Positions 34,374 through 45,533 of a DNA stretch of 64,000 bases are shown here, one piece after another; positions within the stretch are counted from its first letter, which is position 1, and every line of letters begins with the position of its first letter. The position numbers were made by a program, and so were the translations under genes. Origin of the DNA: Legionella feeleii (GTDB lineage Bacteria > Pseudomonadota > Gammaproteobacteria > Legionellales > Legionellaceae); assembly GCF_001467625.1 (NCBI RefSeq), contig NZ_LNYB01000080.1:277801-341800 (forward strand). Reading direction: 5' to 3'. A model generated the notes under the pieces. The model made no database searches. It was given only the letters and a program-made list of their open reading frames with translations, and was not told the origin of the DNA.

Positions 34374-35278
34374 ACCATGTTGGAAGAATAACGCACGTTT
34401 TTTATTTGTTAATGGCGCTGTTAATAATTAATAAAAAAGATATTTTAGAATTTTTATTTATATTTATGTTAGCAAATTCTGTTGAAAGTTTTATTTTTTA
34501 TTTTAAATACAATTAGTTATATAATTTTTTTGCTGTTAAAAACCACTCAATATGCTTTCGATGGTGTGTCCATAAGTTAATAGTCTTTCTCTTGTAAGCC
34601 AAGTTATCCACTTATTTTAATAGTGTTTGTTTTAATGTTACTAACATCTTTGTGTGGATTTTTAGAGTCAATCTAAAGTGTCACTTTATAAAAATTACCA
34701 GATTTTGGTTGTTAGCTAATTAATATAAAGTTATTTATTTAAAACCTTATTATTCTTATATAGTCATTAAAATCTGTTAATTCTTGTTATATTTAGATTA
34801 AATACAAATAGTTACGATATTTTTTTGTTGTAGATAAGCGTTGTTTATTCGGACTGATAACTTCTTTATAAGATCTTTTTTTTTAAAGAGAACTTTGTTA
34901 TACCTAACTTATACGTCTCTTTTAACCAGTTTATCCCAAGGGTTATAAAATCGTTTATTTATCTTCGTCGTTGTCTTTACTGAACAGGCTATTTCCTGAT
35001 TTCATCAATTTGATATTTTCATTCTGGTATTTTATTGTTATTGTGGATAACTCTGTTCTTTTACTCATTGCTTAGTATAATGACGCCCTTGTAAATCTGA
35101 TTTTACCTAAATTTAATATTGTTCCTGATTCTCATTGGCATTTTGTTGCCGGTTTGATATGGGCAATCTTTTAAATTTCCTGAGCAAGTATTTACCCTTG
35201 CTCCTCTGGTATATTCAGTGGCAATATTTTATTTGATTATGCTTGCGTGATATTGTTTTAGCCTATTGAGGAGTTTTT
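34374..35278. other. Probable chromosomal replication origin (oriC) region
   Basis: A 900-bp, strongly AT-rich gap between the rpmH promoter and dnaA, with no ORF that I can support. It contains a perfect DnaA box TGTGGATAA at 35042-35050, a one-mismatch box TTATCCACT at 34604-34612, a one-mismatch TGTAGATAA at 34829-34837 and weaker ones at 34653-34661 and 34931-34939. Genes flip orientation here, and rpmH-oriC-dnaA is the common bacterial arrangement. The unwinding element could be any of the long A/T tracts at 34430-34530. Confidence 0.7.
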
Positions 35279-36631
35279 GTGTCTGCAAATGTTTGGCAGA
35301 AGTGTTTGGGGCTGTTAAAAGAGGAATACCCCGTTCAGCAATTCAATACCTGGTTACGTCCCTTACAAGCGGAAATACAGGATAATGGTCTTGTGTTGCT
35401 TGCCCCTAATCGTTTTGTAGTAGATTGGGTAAAGAAGAATTTTTATTCAAGAATCAAAGAACTGGTTAGTCAATTTGGTGGTGATACTGTTTCGATGGTT
35501 AGTATTGAGATTGGTACTAAAGTAGCCCAGCCTGTTGATGCGGATGTTCAACCTTTAAAAACACAGACCAATACTGCCAAGGCAATACCAAAGAAAGCCG
35601 CTGATTATAAAAATAGCTACCTTAATAAGAAGTTCCTTTTCGATAGTTTTGTTGAGGGTAACTCAAACCAATTAGCTCGTGCCGCTTCCTTGCAAGTAGC
35701 TGAGCGTCCAGGTGATGCCTATAACCCTTTATTTATCTATGGTGGAGTGGGCTTAGGTAAAACTCATTTGATGCATGCCATTGGTAATACTATCTTAAAA
35801 AATAATCCTGAAGCCAAGGTTCTTTACCTCCATTCCGAGCGCTTTGTAGCTGATATGGTCAAGGCATTACAAACGAATTCAATTAATGAATTTAAGCGTT
35901 TTTATCGTTCTCTCAATGCGCTGTTAATCGATGATATCCAATTCTTTGCTGGCAAAGATCGATCTCAAGAAGAGTTTTTTCATACTTTCAATGCCTTATT
36001 GGAAGGACAGCAGCAAATTATTCTTACCTCTGATCGTTATCCAAAAGAGATTGAAGGGGTTGAAGAGCGCCTTAAATCCCGTTTTGGCTGGGGATTAACT
36101 GTTGCTGTAGAACCTCCAGAACTTGAAACGCGAGTCGCTATTTTAATTAGCAAGGCAGAGCAATCTAATATTGAACTTCCCTATGAAGTTGCTTTTTTTA
36201 TTGCCAAACGTATTCGTTCCAATGTGCGTGAATTGGAAGGTGCACTGCGTCGCGTTATTGCAAATGCTCATTTTACTGGCAAACCGATTACTATTGATTT
36301 TGTGCATGAGGCTTTACGTGATCTGCTCGCGCTGCAGGATAAATTAGTTACCATTGAGAATATTCAAAAAACAGTTGCAGAATACTATAAGGTTAAAGTT
36401 GCCGATTTATTATCCAAAAGGCGGAGTCGTTCTATCGCCCGTCCGCGGCAAATGGCCATGGCTTTGGCAAAAGAGTTGACTAATCACAGCTTGCCTGAAA
36501 TTGGCGATCATTTTGGTGGGCGGGATCATACCACCGTTATTCATGCCTGCCGTAAAGTCAAAGAATTAATTCAGGATGAAACTGATTTTGCCGAGGATTA
36601 CAAGAATTTAATGCGTACTTTGTCATCTTGA
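35279..36631 (+). CDS. dnaA: Chromosomal replication initiator DnaA
   Basis: 450 residues from GTG35279, which is preceded by GAGGAG. Domain I ([16 protein letters not shown]) is followed by a variable linker, the AAA+ domain with Walker [10 protein letters not shown] (about residue 156) and Walker [10 protein letters not shown], and the DNA-binding domain with the signature [15 protein letters not shown] near the C-terminus. It binds the DnaA boxes upstream. It is followed by dnaN after 13 bp. Confidence 0.99.
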   Translation: MSANVWQKCLGLLKEEYPVQQFNTWLRPLQAEIQDNGLVLLAPNRFVVDWVKKNFYSRIKELVSQFGGDTVSMVSIEIGTKVAQPVDADVQPLKTQTNTAKAIPKKAADYKNSYLNKKFLFDSFVEGNSNQLARAASLQVAERPGDAYNPLFIYGGVGLGKTHLMHAIGNTILKNNPEAKVLYLHSERFVADMVKALQTNSINEFKRFYRSLNALLIDDIQFFAGKDRSQEEFFHTFNALLEGQQQIILTSDRYPKEIEGVEERLKSRFGWGLTVAVEPPELETRVAILISKAEQSNIELPYEVAFFIAKRIRSNVRELEGALRRVIANAHFTGKPITIDFVHEALRDLLALQDKLVTIENIQKTVAEYYKVKVADLLSKRRSRSIARPRQMAMALAKELTNHSLPEIGDHFGGRDHTTVIHACRKVKELIQDETDFAEDYKNLMRTLSS

Positions 36632-36644
36632 TTAGGGATTAACT

Positions 36645-37751
36645 ATGTTCGATCTGACTCTTACTAAGGAACAACTACTTACTCCTTTGTTGACAGTTGC
36701 CGGTGCGGTTGATAAGAAGCAATCTTTGGCTATTTTATCTAATTTTTTGCTTGCCTTGAATGATAATCGTTTGTTTATTACAGCGACTGATCTGGAAATG
36801 GAAATTACAGCCCTTATTAACTGCAATATGAGTCATTCAGCAGGCAAGATAACGGTTCCTGCGAAAAAATTTATTGATATTATTCGTTCGCTTGATGATG
36901 ATGCCTGCCCAACGATTACGATGAAAGATAGCACAGTCGTTATTAGTGCTGCGCGCAGTAAGTTTAAACTGGCCACTTTGCCTGCGGATGATTTTCCCTC
37001 TAGTGAGAATGAAGTTAGCGAGGTTGAATTTTCTTTATCGCGTACAGATCTGATTCATTTGCTGCAATCTACCCATTTTGCCATGTCGCAGCAGGATGTT
37101 CGGGTTTTTTTAAATGGATTACTACTAGAGTTAGATGCGAATGTAATCACTGCTGTAGCTACTGATGGTCATCGCATGGCAGTATGCCGTTTACCTTGTG
37201 ATTCCATCGTGTCGCATCATCGCTTTTTACTACCCAAGAAGGGTGTTCAGGAAATGCTTAGATTGCTTAATAATATATCAGATGAGCAAATTGGCATTGC
37301 TGCTGGTAAGAATTATTTTAAATTGTCTAGCCAGGAATATACCTTTCAATCCAGATTGATTGAAGCCCGCTTTCCTCCTTATGCCAAGGCTATTCCTAAA
37401 GAACAAGATAAATTTGTACTCTTAGATCGTGATCTGCTTAAGAGGGCTCTTGCCAGAATCGCTATTCTGGCTCATGAGAAATCCCGTGCGGTGTTGCTGC
37501 ATGTGCAACCTGCTCTCCTTACGCTAGTTGCAAATAATCAGGAACAAGAGGAAGCGATGGAGTCACTGGAAGCTCATACCGATGGTAATGAATTAAAAAT
37601 TGGAATTAACGCGGGCTACCTGCTTGATGTTTTAAATTTTGTTCCGGAGGGATTGATACGTTTATCAATGTCGACTACTGATAGTAGTATTTTGGTTGAG
37701 TCAGTACAGGATGAACATTACCAATATATTATCATGCCTATGAAATTATGA
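36645..37751 (+). CDS. dnaN: DNA polymerase III beta subunit (sliding clamp)
   Basis: 368 residues, three clamp domains; conserved features include AVDKKQSLAILSNFL in domain I and the C-terminal YIIMPMKL matching the family end YVVMPMRL. It is the processivity clamp for replication and repair polymerases. Its TGA overlaps the recF ATG (ATGA), so the two are translationally coupled. Confidence 0.99.
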   Translation: MFDLTLTKEQLLTPLLTVAGAVDKKQSLAILSNFLLALNDNRLFITATDLEMEITALINCNMSHSAGKITVPAKKFIDIIRSLDDDACPTITMKDSTVVISAARSKFKLATLPADDFPSSENEVSEVEFSLSRTDLIHLLQSTHFAMSQQDVRVFLNGLLLELDANVITAVATDGHRMAVCRLPCDSIVSHHRFLLPKKGVQEMLRLLNNISDEQIGIAAGKNYFKLSSQEYTFQSRLIEARFPPYAKAIPKEQDKFVLLDRDLLKRALARIAILAHEKSRAVLLHVQPALLTLVANNQEQEEAMESLEAHTDGNELKIGINAGYLLDVLNFVPEGLIRLSMSTTDSSILVESVQDEHYQYIIMPMKL

Positions 37752-38818
37752 GCCTTGCCCATTTGCAGATCAAAAACCTTCGTAATATTGAATCTGCGCG
37801 TTTAGATCTACACCCTCATCTCAATATTATTGTTGGCGCTAATGGCAGTGGAAAGACTTCTTTTTTAGAGGCTATTTACCTTTTGGGCAGTGGGCATTCT
37901 TTTCGCACAAGAGAAATTTCACCCTTGGTGAGAGAGTCATCTGACTCTTTGACAGTTTTTGCCAGAGCGGACGATGAACAAACGATCAGTATACAGAAAT
38001 CTCCTCTTTCACCAACACAAGTTCGTATTAATTTATCCCCTTGCCAAAGTAGTAGTGAATTAGCCTATTTTTTGCCTTGTCAGGTTTTTTACCAGGATAT
38101 TTTTCAGATTATTGATGCTGGTCCATCTATGCGTCGTAGTTTATTGGATTGGGGATTGTTTCACGTGAAACAATCTTATCATTCGCTATGGAAAGATTTT
38201 CGAAGAGTACTAAAACAAAGAAATAGTTTGTTGCGGCAAAAGGCAGCCCCAAGTCAACTCGTACCCTGGGATAACCTGTTAGTAACGCTCTCTGAACAGT
38301 TAGACAACCTACGTGGGCAATACTTTGTTGAACTCAATAGAGAGTTTCAAACCTTATTAAGCCAGCTGACAGACAGCAAAGCGTCACTAACTTACTACAA
38401 AGGATGGGATAGGCGAGGGAGTGGCAAGCATTTATCAGTTATCTTGGCTGATAGTTATGAGAGTGATCTACATCGCCAATTTACGCAGTATGGAGCACAT
38501 CAAGCCGACCTGATTGTGAATAGTGATAATTTGCAAGCGAAACAGTATCTGTCACGAGGGCAACAGAAAATTATTCTCTTTGCATTAAAACTGGCACAGG
38601 CAAAACTAATAACTAAACATTGTCTTTATCTCTGTGATGATATTTCTTCAGAGCTGGATCAATCACATGTTAACAATTTGTTTAAATTAATTGAAACCAT
38701 TCCGGGACAATTCTTCATTACCTGCATTAATTTTGACAGCCTTTTTATAGAAAAAGAAATTACTGACTACAAAGTTTTTTCTATTAAAAATGGCCATTTC
38801 ACATGTTCGGAAATTTGA
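37748..38818 (+). CDS. recF: DNA replication and repair protein RecF
   Basis: 356 residues, SMC-like ATPase for loading RecA at gaps. Walker A GANGSGKTS is near residue 30, and the C-terminal LSRGQQKIILFALKLAQ and LCDDISSELD elements are the signature and Walker B. A perfect parS site is embedded in its coding sequence at 38157. In the L. pneumophila genome, as I recall, gyrB follows directly, but here another gene intervenes. Confidence 0.97.
   Translation: MSLAHLQIKNLRNIESARLDLHPHLNIIVGANGSGKTSFLEAIYLLGSGHSFRTREISPLVRESSDSLTVFARADDEQTISIQKSPLSPTQVRINLSPCQSSSELAYFLPCQVFYQDIFQIIDAGPSMRRSLLDWGLFHVKQSYHSLWKDFRRVLKQRNSLLRQKAAPSQLVPWDNLLVTLSEQLDNLRGQYFVELNREFQTLLSQLTDSKASLTYYKGWDRRGSGKHLSVILADSYESDLHRQFTQYGAHQADLIVNSDNLQAKQYLSRGQQKIILFALKLAQAKLITKHCLYLCDDISSELDQSHVNNLFKLIETIPGQFFITCINFDSLFIEKEITDYKVFSIKNGHFTCSEI
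38157..38172. promoter_or_regulatory. parS site (ParB-binding) inside recF
   Basis: A perfect 16-bp palindrome TGTTTCACGTGAAACA, the universal bacterial chromosomal parS sequence, encoded in-frame within recF. It nucleates ParB loading for chromosome segregation. Confidence 0.93.
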
Positions 38819-38859
38819 GGCAAAATACCAGGTTTAGCTCATTAACCACAAGTGACATC

Positions 38860-39762
38860 ATGAGTATTGATTTAGCATCACTAAAGGAATTATTTGATTT
38901 CCTTGAAAAACGGCTTATTAAAAATGATATGGCGGCCAGGGAAAAAGCGTATGGGTTACACGTCCCCCTGATGTCATCCATTTCAAAGAAACTTACCTCG
39001 GAACTAGCTGAAGGACAACAAGCAGTATTGGGAATGAGTAGACAATTGCCCACAAGATATAAGGGAGTAAGTCTGCAAAATGAGAAAACAGAGCTTCTTG
39101 AGAATATCAATACAGCTGTCAAAGCGATTTGCACCTACGAAGCGTTAGTTCTCTGTGTGATGACTGCCTTTCGGCAAGGACTAAATGGCTGCCAGGAACA
39201 TGCTACACTGGTCAGTTTGGCGCTATTGAGCCTTTATGGTGTTAATAAGGGGCCTCGCGTTGAAAATACAATGCTTGAGATTCGCGGTACCACGTATAAT
39301 CATGAGTTTGTTGTATTCGAACGAGCAGCTGGGAGTGTGCTGGATGACGTTTCGAGTTGGGGGAACTGCCTTGTTATAGACTCTTATGGACACTGGTTTT
39401 CCGGTATCCAAGGCTTGCCTCCTGGCACCGGCATAGCCAATTTATTGCATGATAAAACTCACAGCGGCCTGAATATCTCCGTTTACCACGATAACAAAAT
39501 GAAGTTGGATTTACTTCATCGTTATCAGGCTGATACAGATCACCCCTTCCATACAATTGAAAAAGTCAGCTTAAAGATACTGACAGACCATCTTACCAGT
39601 TTTGTTGAAAACGCAATGATAAAATTGGGTTTACCGCGATTAAAAGTACTTTCCTCTCCATCATTATGCACCGATTCACTCTTTGCACCAACGAAGTCAC
39701 CCGCTGCTGATGAGCCTGCTATCACTCCCCGGGTAGAAACAGAGAGTAACTTAACACTTTAA
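38860..39762 (+). CDS. Transglutaminase/papain-like Cys-His-Asp protein, candidate effector
   Basis: 300 residues from ATG38860 (an ATG at 38803 would overlap the recF end; neither has a good ribosome-binding site). The core resembles transglutaminase-like cysteine-protease folds: NGCQEHATLVSLALLSLYGV with C111 at the start of a helix, NHEFVVFE with H148, then WGNCLVIDSYGHWF with D174. This order and spacing of Cys, His and Asp fits the fold. The C-terminal tail is Pro/Glu/Ser/Thr-rich and ends SNLTL, compatible with a Dot/Icm signal. It is an insertion between recF and gyrB, between two parS sites. Enzyme activity and secretion are inferences. Confidence 0.75.
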   Translation: MSIDLASLKELFDFLEKRLIKNDMAAREKAYGLHVPLMSSISKKLTSELAEGQQAVLGMSRQLPTRYKGVSLQNEKTELLENINTAVKAICTYEALVLCVMTAFRQGLNGCQEHATLVSLALLSLYGVNKGPRVENTMLEIRGTTYNHEFVVFERAAGSVLDDVSSWGNCLVIDSYGHWFSGIQGLPPGTGIANLLHDKTHSGLNISVYHDNKMKLDLLHRYQADTDHPFHTIEKVSLKILTDHLTSFVENAMIKLGLPRLKVLSSPSLCTDSLFAPTKSPAADEPAITPRVETESNLTL

Positions 39763-39792
39763 CAAATTTGTACAGGGAAGAAATCTAAGGAT

Positions 39793-39808
39793 TGTTTCAC
39801 GTGAAACA
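39793..39808. promoter_or_regulatory. parS site upstream of gyrB
   Basis: Second perfect copy of TGTTTCACGTGAAACA, 31 bp beyond the stop of the protease-like gene and about 70 bp before the gyrB -10 element; 1.6 kb from the copy in recF. Confidence 0.95.
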
Positions 39809-39879
39809 GGAAACTTGCCAGGCTGAAACTCAGCAGAAGTATGGCAAGATGAATCATACAAAATGGCTTCAACTAGTGG

Positions 39880-39885
39880 TATAAT
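39880..39885 (+). promoter_or_regulatory. Putative gyrB -10 element
   Basis: A consensus TATAAT 37 bp before the gyrB start, with no recognisable -35 at 17 bp. A poor -35 is common at gyrase promoters that respond to relaxation. A nested dyad (CTTGCCA/TGGCAAG, 39814-39848) lies just upstream. Confidence 0.5.
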
Positions 39886-39907
39886 AGCCAATTTGTTACA
39901 GCCATAG

Positions 39908-42340
<2,433 letters not shown>

Positions 42341-42355
42341 AAGCTAGCTATATTA

Positions 42356-42386
42356 GGCAGAGGGTAGTTTAGAGCAACCTTCTGCC
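42356..42386 (+). terminator. Hairpin after gyrB
   Basis: Stem GGCAGAGGGT/ACCTTCTGCC (one G-U pair) with an 11-nt loop, 15 bp after the gyrB stop, followed by AATTTCTTCT. A moderate U-rich tail suggests termination. Confidence 0.6.
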
Positions 42387-42480
42387 AATTTCTTCTATGG
42401 CATGAATTTATTGGCAATCCAGGTTCAATTAGCCTCCTTCCTAGATGGTTTTCACAATTGAGATGGCTTAAAACAATAGT

Positions 42481-43155
42481 ATGCGTATTAAGGATAAAAA
42501 CGACCCACTCTATTGGCCAAATATACCCAAAGAGAATTTAATACTGCTAAGCAGCGGTAGCTATGCGAATGCGCGTGTATTCAGGTATACCAAGGGTGAG
42601 GTAGAGCTTACAATAAAGAGTTTTGAACATTGTCCCTGGTGGATAAGATTGTTAGTGGCTAGAACAGTTGCCAGGATTGAATATCACTGTTTAAATCGGC
42701 TCCTGGGACTCGACGGAGTTACCAGCAGGGTTTTACTTCTTGATAGATACACAGTCGCCTTTTCCTATATATCAGGGGAGTCCCTTAGAAAGATTTATAG
42801 AAACAGGCAACACCTCCCAAAGCGCTTCTTTATAGAAATGGAAAAGAGAGTGCGCGCCATGCACCGCAGAGGTCAAGTACATTTAGATTTAAGAAATCTG
42901 GGTAATGTTATTCATGGAGAAGATGGAGCGCCCTATCTAATTGACTTTCAATCCAGTCTAAAAACGAACTACCTGCCTAAGAAATTACGAACAGTGTTAG
43001 AAAATTTTGATATTTCAGGTGTTTATAAATGCTGGAAGTTACTTTGTGAAGAACCCCTAGACCCGCAAAGAGAGCAGCTATTACATAAATTCACTAAACT
43101 AAGGCGCTTTTGGATCTTTAAAAATACACGACGCAAAATAAAAAAATTCCTATGA
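42481..43155 (+). CDS. Protein-kinase-fold protein, WaaP/InaA-like, probably sugar kinase of LPS
   Basis: 224 residues. A glycine-rich loop SSGSYANARVF (from residue 24), a Lys in LTIKSF (K46), catalytic loop VHLDLRNLGN (D136, N142) and YLIDFQ (D155) give the minimal eukaryotic-like kinase layout of the WaaP/Kdo-kinase/RIO families. The C-terminus is very basic. The gene overlaps the following glycosyltransferase by 4 bp (ATGA), so a role in phosphorylating an LPS core sugar is the simplest reading. A serine/threonine kinase effector is less likely, given that coupling. Confidence 0.75.
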   Translation: MRIKDKNDPLYWPNIPKENLILLSSGSYANARVFRYTKGEVELTIKSFEHCPWWIRLLVARTVARIEYHCLNRLLGLDGVTSRVLLLDRYTVAFSYISGESLRKIYRNRQHLPKRFFIEMEKRVRAMHRRGQVHLDLRNLGNVIHGEDGAPYLIDFQSSLKTNYLPKKLRTVLENFDISGVYKCWKLLCEEPLDPQREQLLHKFTKLRRFWIFKNTRRKIKKFL

Positions 43156-44240
43156 AGATATTGGTCATACAGCATAAAGCAATCGGCGATGTATTAGTTG
43201 GCAGTATACTTTGCGATAATCTGCGTAGAGGATTTCCTACAGCAAAAATAGACTATTTAATTTATGAGGCAACGGAATCAGTGTTGCGTGGTAACAAGAG
43301 CATTGATCGCCTGGTGCTCTTCAGACGCAAACACAGAACAAGCAAAATAGAGTTTTTAAAATTAGCATTTACGATAAGAAAAGAAAACTATGATCTAATC
43401 ATTGACGCTTATTCGAAACTGGAAAGCTGGATTATTGTTCTGCTTAGCGGGGCAACTAGACGCATTTCCCACAAGAAGAGGGCAAGAAATTTTTTATATA
43501 CGGATCCAGTCCCCTTTGAGCGATTTTCTCATCCACATCTCGGAGTGATTATTGAGAAAAAGCTATCCTTACTCAATCCCTTAGCATTAACTATTGATTT
43601 GGATCCAGTACCCAAACTTTTTTTGACTCTCAATGAAAGAAAAAAAGCAGAAGAACTGTTTATAAAACATGAAGTAAAAATAACGCGAAAAACAATTATG
43701 GTTAGTTTGCTTGGTAGTTCTGCCAGGAAAACGTACCCATTGGATTATATGCTCATCTTAATTAATGAAATTGCGAAAAACTATGATGTGAATATTTTAT
43801 TCAACTATCTTCCCCAACAAGCTGACCAGGCAAGTTTCGTTTATAACGGTTGTACAAAGACAACAAAAGCAAAGCTTTCTTTTAATTTGATAGGGCAAAA
43901 TTTAAGAGAGTTTATTATTATCATGGACAAATGCGATCTGATTGTGGGAAATGAAGGTGGTGCAGTTAATATAGCCAAAGCACTCAATAAACCCTCTTTT
44001 TCTATTTTTTCACCCGCAATCTCCAAAAAAGATTGGGCTACCTTTGAAGATGGCATTAGAAATGTATCAATTAGTATGGAAGATTTTAAGCCAGAACTAA
44101 TTAAAAACAAATCCTATCAACGATTAAAACAAGAGAGTCTTCAGCTTTATGAACACTATCTCCCTGAATTAATCATTCCCAAGCTACACACTTTTCTACG
44201 AAGGCATTTAGAAGTTTTAACAGACTCTCCAAACCAGTAA
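43152..44240 (+). CDS. Glycosyltransferase family 9 (heptosyltransferase-like)
   Basis: 362 residues. The N-terminus ILVIQHKAIGDVLVGSILCDNLR and the C-terminal motif GNEGGAVNIAKALNKPSFSIFSP are the GT9 landmarks; the usual D/N-xGxxH is altered to GNEGGAVN, without His. GT9 enzymes add heptoses or related sugars to LPS core on the cytoplasmic face. It is coupled to the upstream kinase-like gene. Confidence 0.88.
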   Translation: MKILVIQHKAIGDVLVGSILCDNLRRGFPTAKIDYLIYEATESVLRGNKSIDRLVLFRRKHRTSKIEFLKLAFTIRKENYDLIIDAYSKLESWIIVLLSGATRRISHKKRARNFLYTDPVPFERFSHPHLGVIIEKKLSLLNPLALTIDLDPVPKLFLTLNERKKAEELFIKHEVKITRKTIMVSLLGSSARKTYPLDYMLILINEIAKNYDVNILFNYLPQQADQASFVYNGCTKTTKAKLSFNLIGQNLREFIIIMDKCDLIVGNEGGAVNIAKALNKPSFSIFSPAISKKDWATFEDGIRNVSISMEDFKPELIKNKSYQRLKQESLQLYEHYLPELIIPKLHTFLRRHLEVLTDSPNQ

Positions 44241-44244
44241 GAAA

Positions 44245-45294
44245 TTAATCAGGAATACACGCTTCCACCAGTTGGTTAGCCAGGAAAGAATCCAAAGAGC
44301 CGACTCTTTTGTTAAGCCAGGAAAATAGGGTGTTCTGTGTTAACAAGGGCACGCTATCGAGACTTTGTATACAAACAAAAGCGACATTTTTATCCCTGTC
44401 CGCATCGGCAAGTTGCCGTTTTACATGGCGCAAGGATTGTGCAGATAATTTCAACTGCAAACAACGCAATTTATCTTCAAAGACAACATTATTGTTTGCA
44501 ATCTCAAGATGGGAAGCAAGGGCAGTTGTTAGAAATTGTTCGGCATGGCGGAAACGAAAATTAATATTAAACGTTAATTGTTCGGCATGGTTAGAAAAAT
44601 AATTTGCCAGCGTTGAAAGACGAAGACTATGCGGGCTGTGATAGAGGTAGAAATAGTTCTCTGTATGGCCGAGCAATTGTGCTGCTTTTATTTGTGCTAA
44701 TGAGTGTCTAGGAACATGTACCTTCTTAGGACGATATTTTTGTTTAAACGCTTTCAATGCCGCTCGTATTCGGTAATACACGCTATGCGATTGCTGCTTT
44801 TTCCACTCCCCACGCAATACAACCTTGTTATGGTAAAAAAAATTCTCCGGGGAGACTGGTCTTATAAGAAAAAAATCATCGTTAAGGTAAAGAAATTTTT
44901 CCGCTAAACCAGGAATACGCCACAGCAGAGACTCTATTGTCCTGCTATTAAAAGTTGGCAGAGCATCGGAAAATCCAGAAAAAATTATTTTATGATCAAT
45001 AAGATGAATTCGATGTTCATAGTCAGTCCCAGCAAGTTTGCTAAGTAATGCCGGTGTTTGGTTATCCGTAACCAAGTAGATATGCCTTAGCCAGGGTGCA
45101 AAACGAAACAGCGAAACAAGACAGAATTCGAGTTCACCTACCTCTCCAAAGCGTGTTGGGCTAATTGCTTCCTCATGAACGAATGTGGTTTGCGTCAAAT
45201 AATGGAGGAGCTTTTGCCTATAAATCGATTCATTTCCGTTAACCCAGGTAATCACCGCGTCAATAATTTCTGGTTGCAAATGATTAGAACCCAT
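44245..45294 (-). CDS. Stealth-family sugar phosphotransferase
   Basis: 349 residues. The Stealth conserved regions are visible: CR1 IDAVITWVNGNE (from residue 11), CR2 with ELEFCLVSLFRFAPWLRHIYLVTDNQTP, LPTFNSRTIESLLWRIPGLAEKFLYLNDDFF, and a CR3-like ENYFYLYHSPHSLR. These enzymes transfer sugar-1-phosphate in capsule or LPS synthesis and resemble GlcNAc-1-phosphotransferase. It is convergent with the GT9 gene (4-bp gap) and fits the surface-polysaccharide surroundings. Confidence 0.88.
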   Translation of the reverse strand: MGSNHLQPEIIDAVITWVNGNESIYRQKLLHYLTQTTFVHEEAISPTRFGEVGELEFCLVSLFRFAPWLRHIYLVTDNQTPALLSKLAGTDYEHRIHLIDHKIIFSGFSDALPTFNSRTIESLLWRIPGLAEKFLYLNDDFFLIRPVSPENFFYHNKVVLRGEWKKQQSHSVYYRIRAALKAFKQKYRPKKVHVPRHSLAQIKAAQLLGHTENYFYLYHSPHSLRLSTLANYFSNHAEQLTFNINFRFRHAEQFLTTALASHLEIANNNVVFEDKLRCLQLKLSAQSLRHVKRQLADADRDKNVAFVCIQSLDSVPLLTQNTLFSWLNKRVGSLDSFLANQLVEACIPD

Positions 45295-45443
45295 GAATGT
45301 TCCTCTTAAGCTCGACTAAATCGGACAGGTGTATGCAGCCTTTTGAATGAGCTAGAGCATAGCTCCAAAGTGGTTTTAAACAAAGAAATTAATCAGCCAT
45401 TTAATTTTGTCACCCTGCAAATTTTTGCGCAGAGAAAAGAGTG

Positions 45444-45472
45444 TTGGATAGAAAAAATAAAGCTGCTATGAT
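45444..45472 (+). promoter_or_regulatory. Promoter of the outer-membrane protein gene
   Basis: TTGGAT (45444-45449) and TATGAT (45467-45472) with a 17-bp spacer, 61 bp upstream of the start codon at 45534, which is preceded by AAAGGAG. Confidence 0.6.
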
Positions 45473-45533
45473 GCCTAAGCTTTTCGGGAATCTAGACTTG
45501 TTATTTTGACTGAATTAAAGGAGTAAATCAGAT

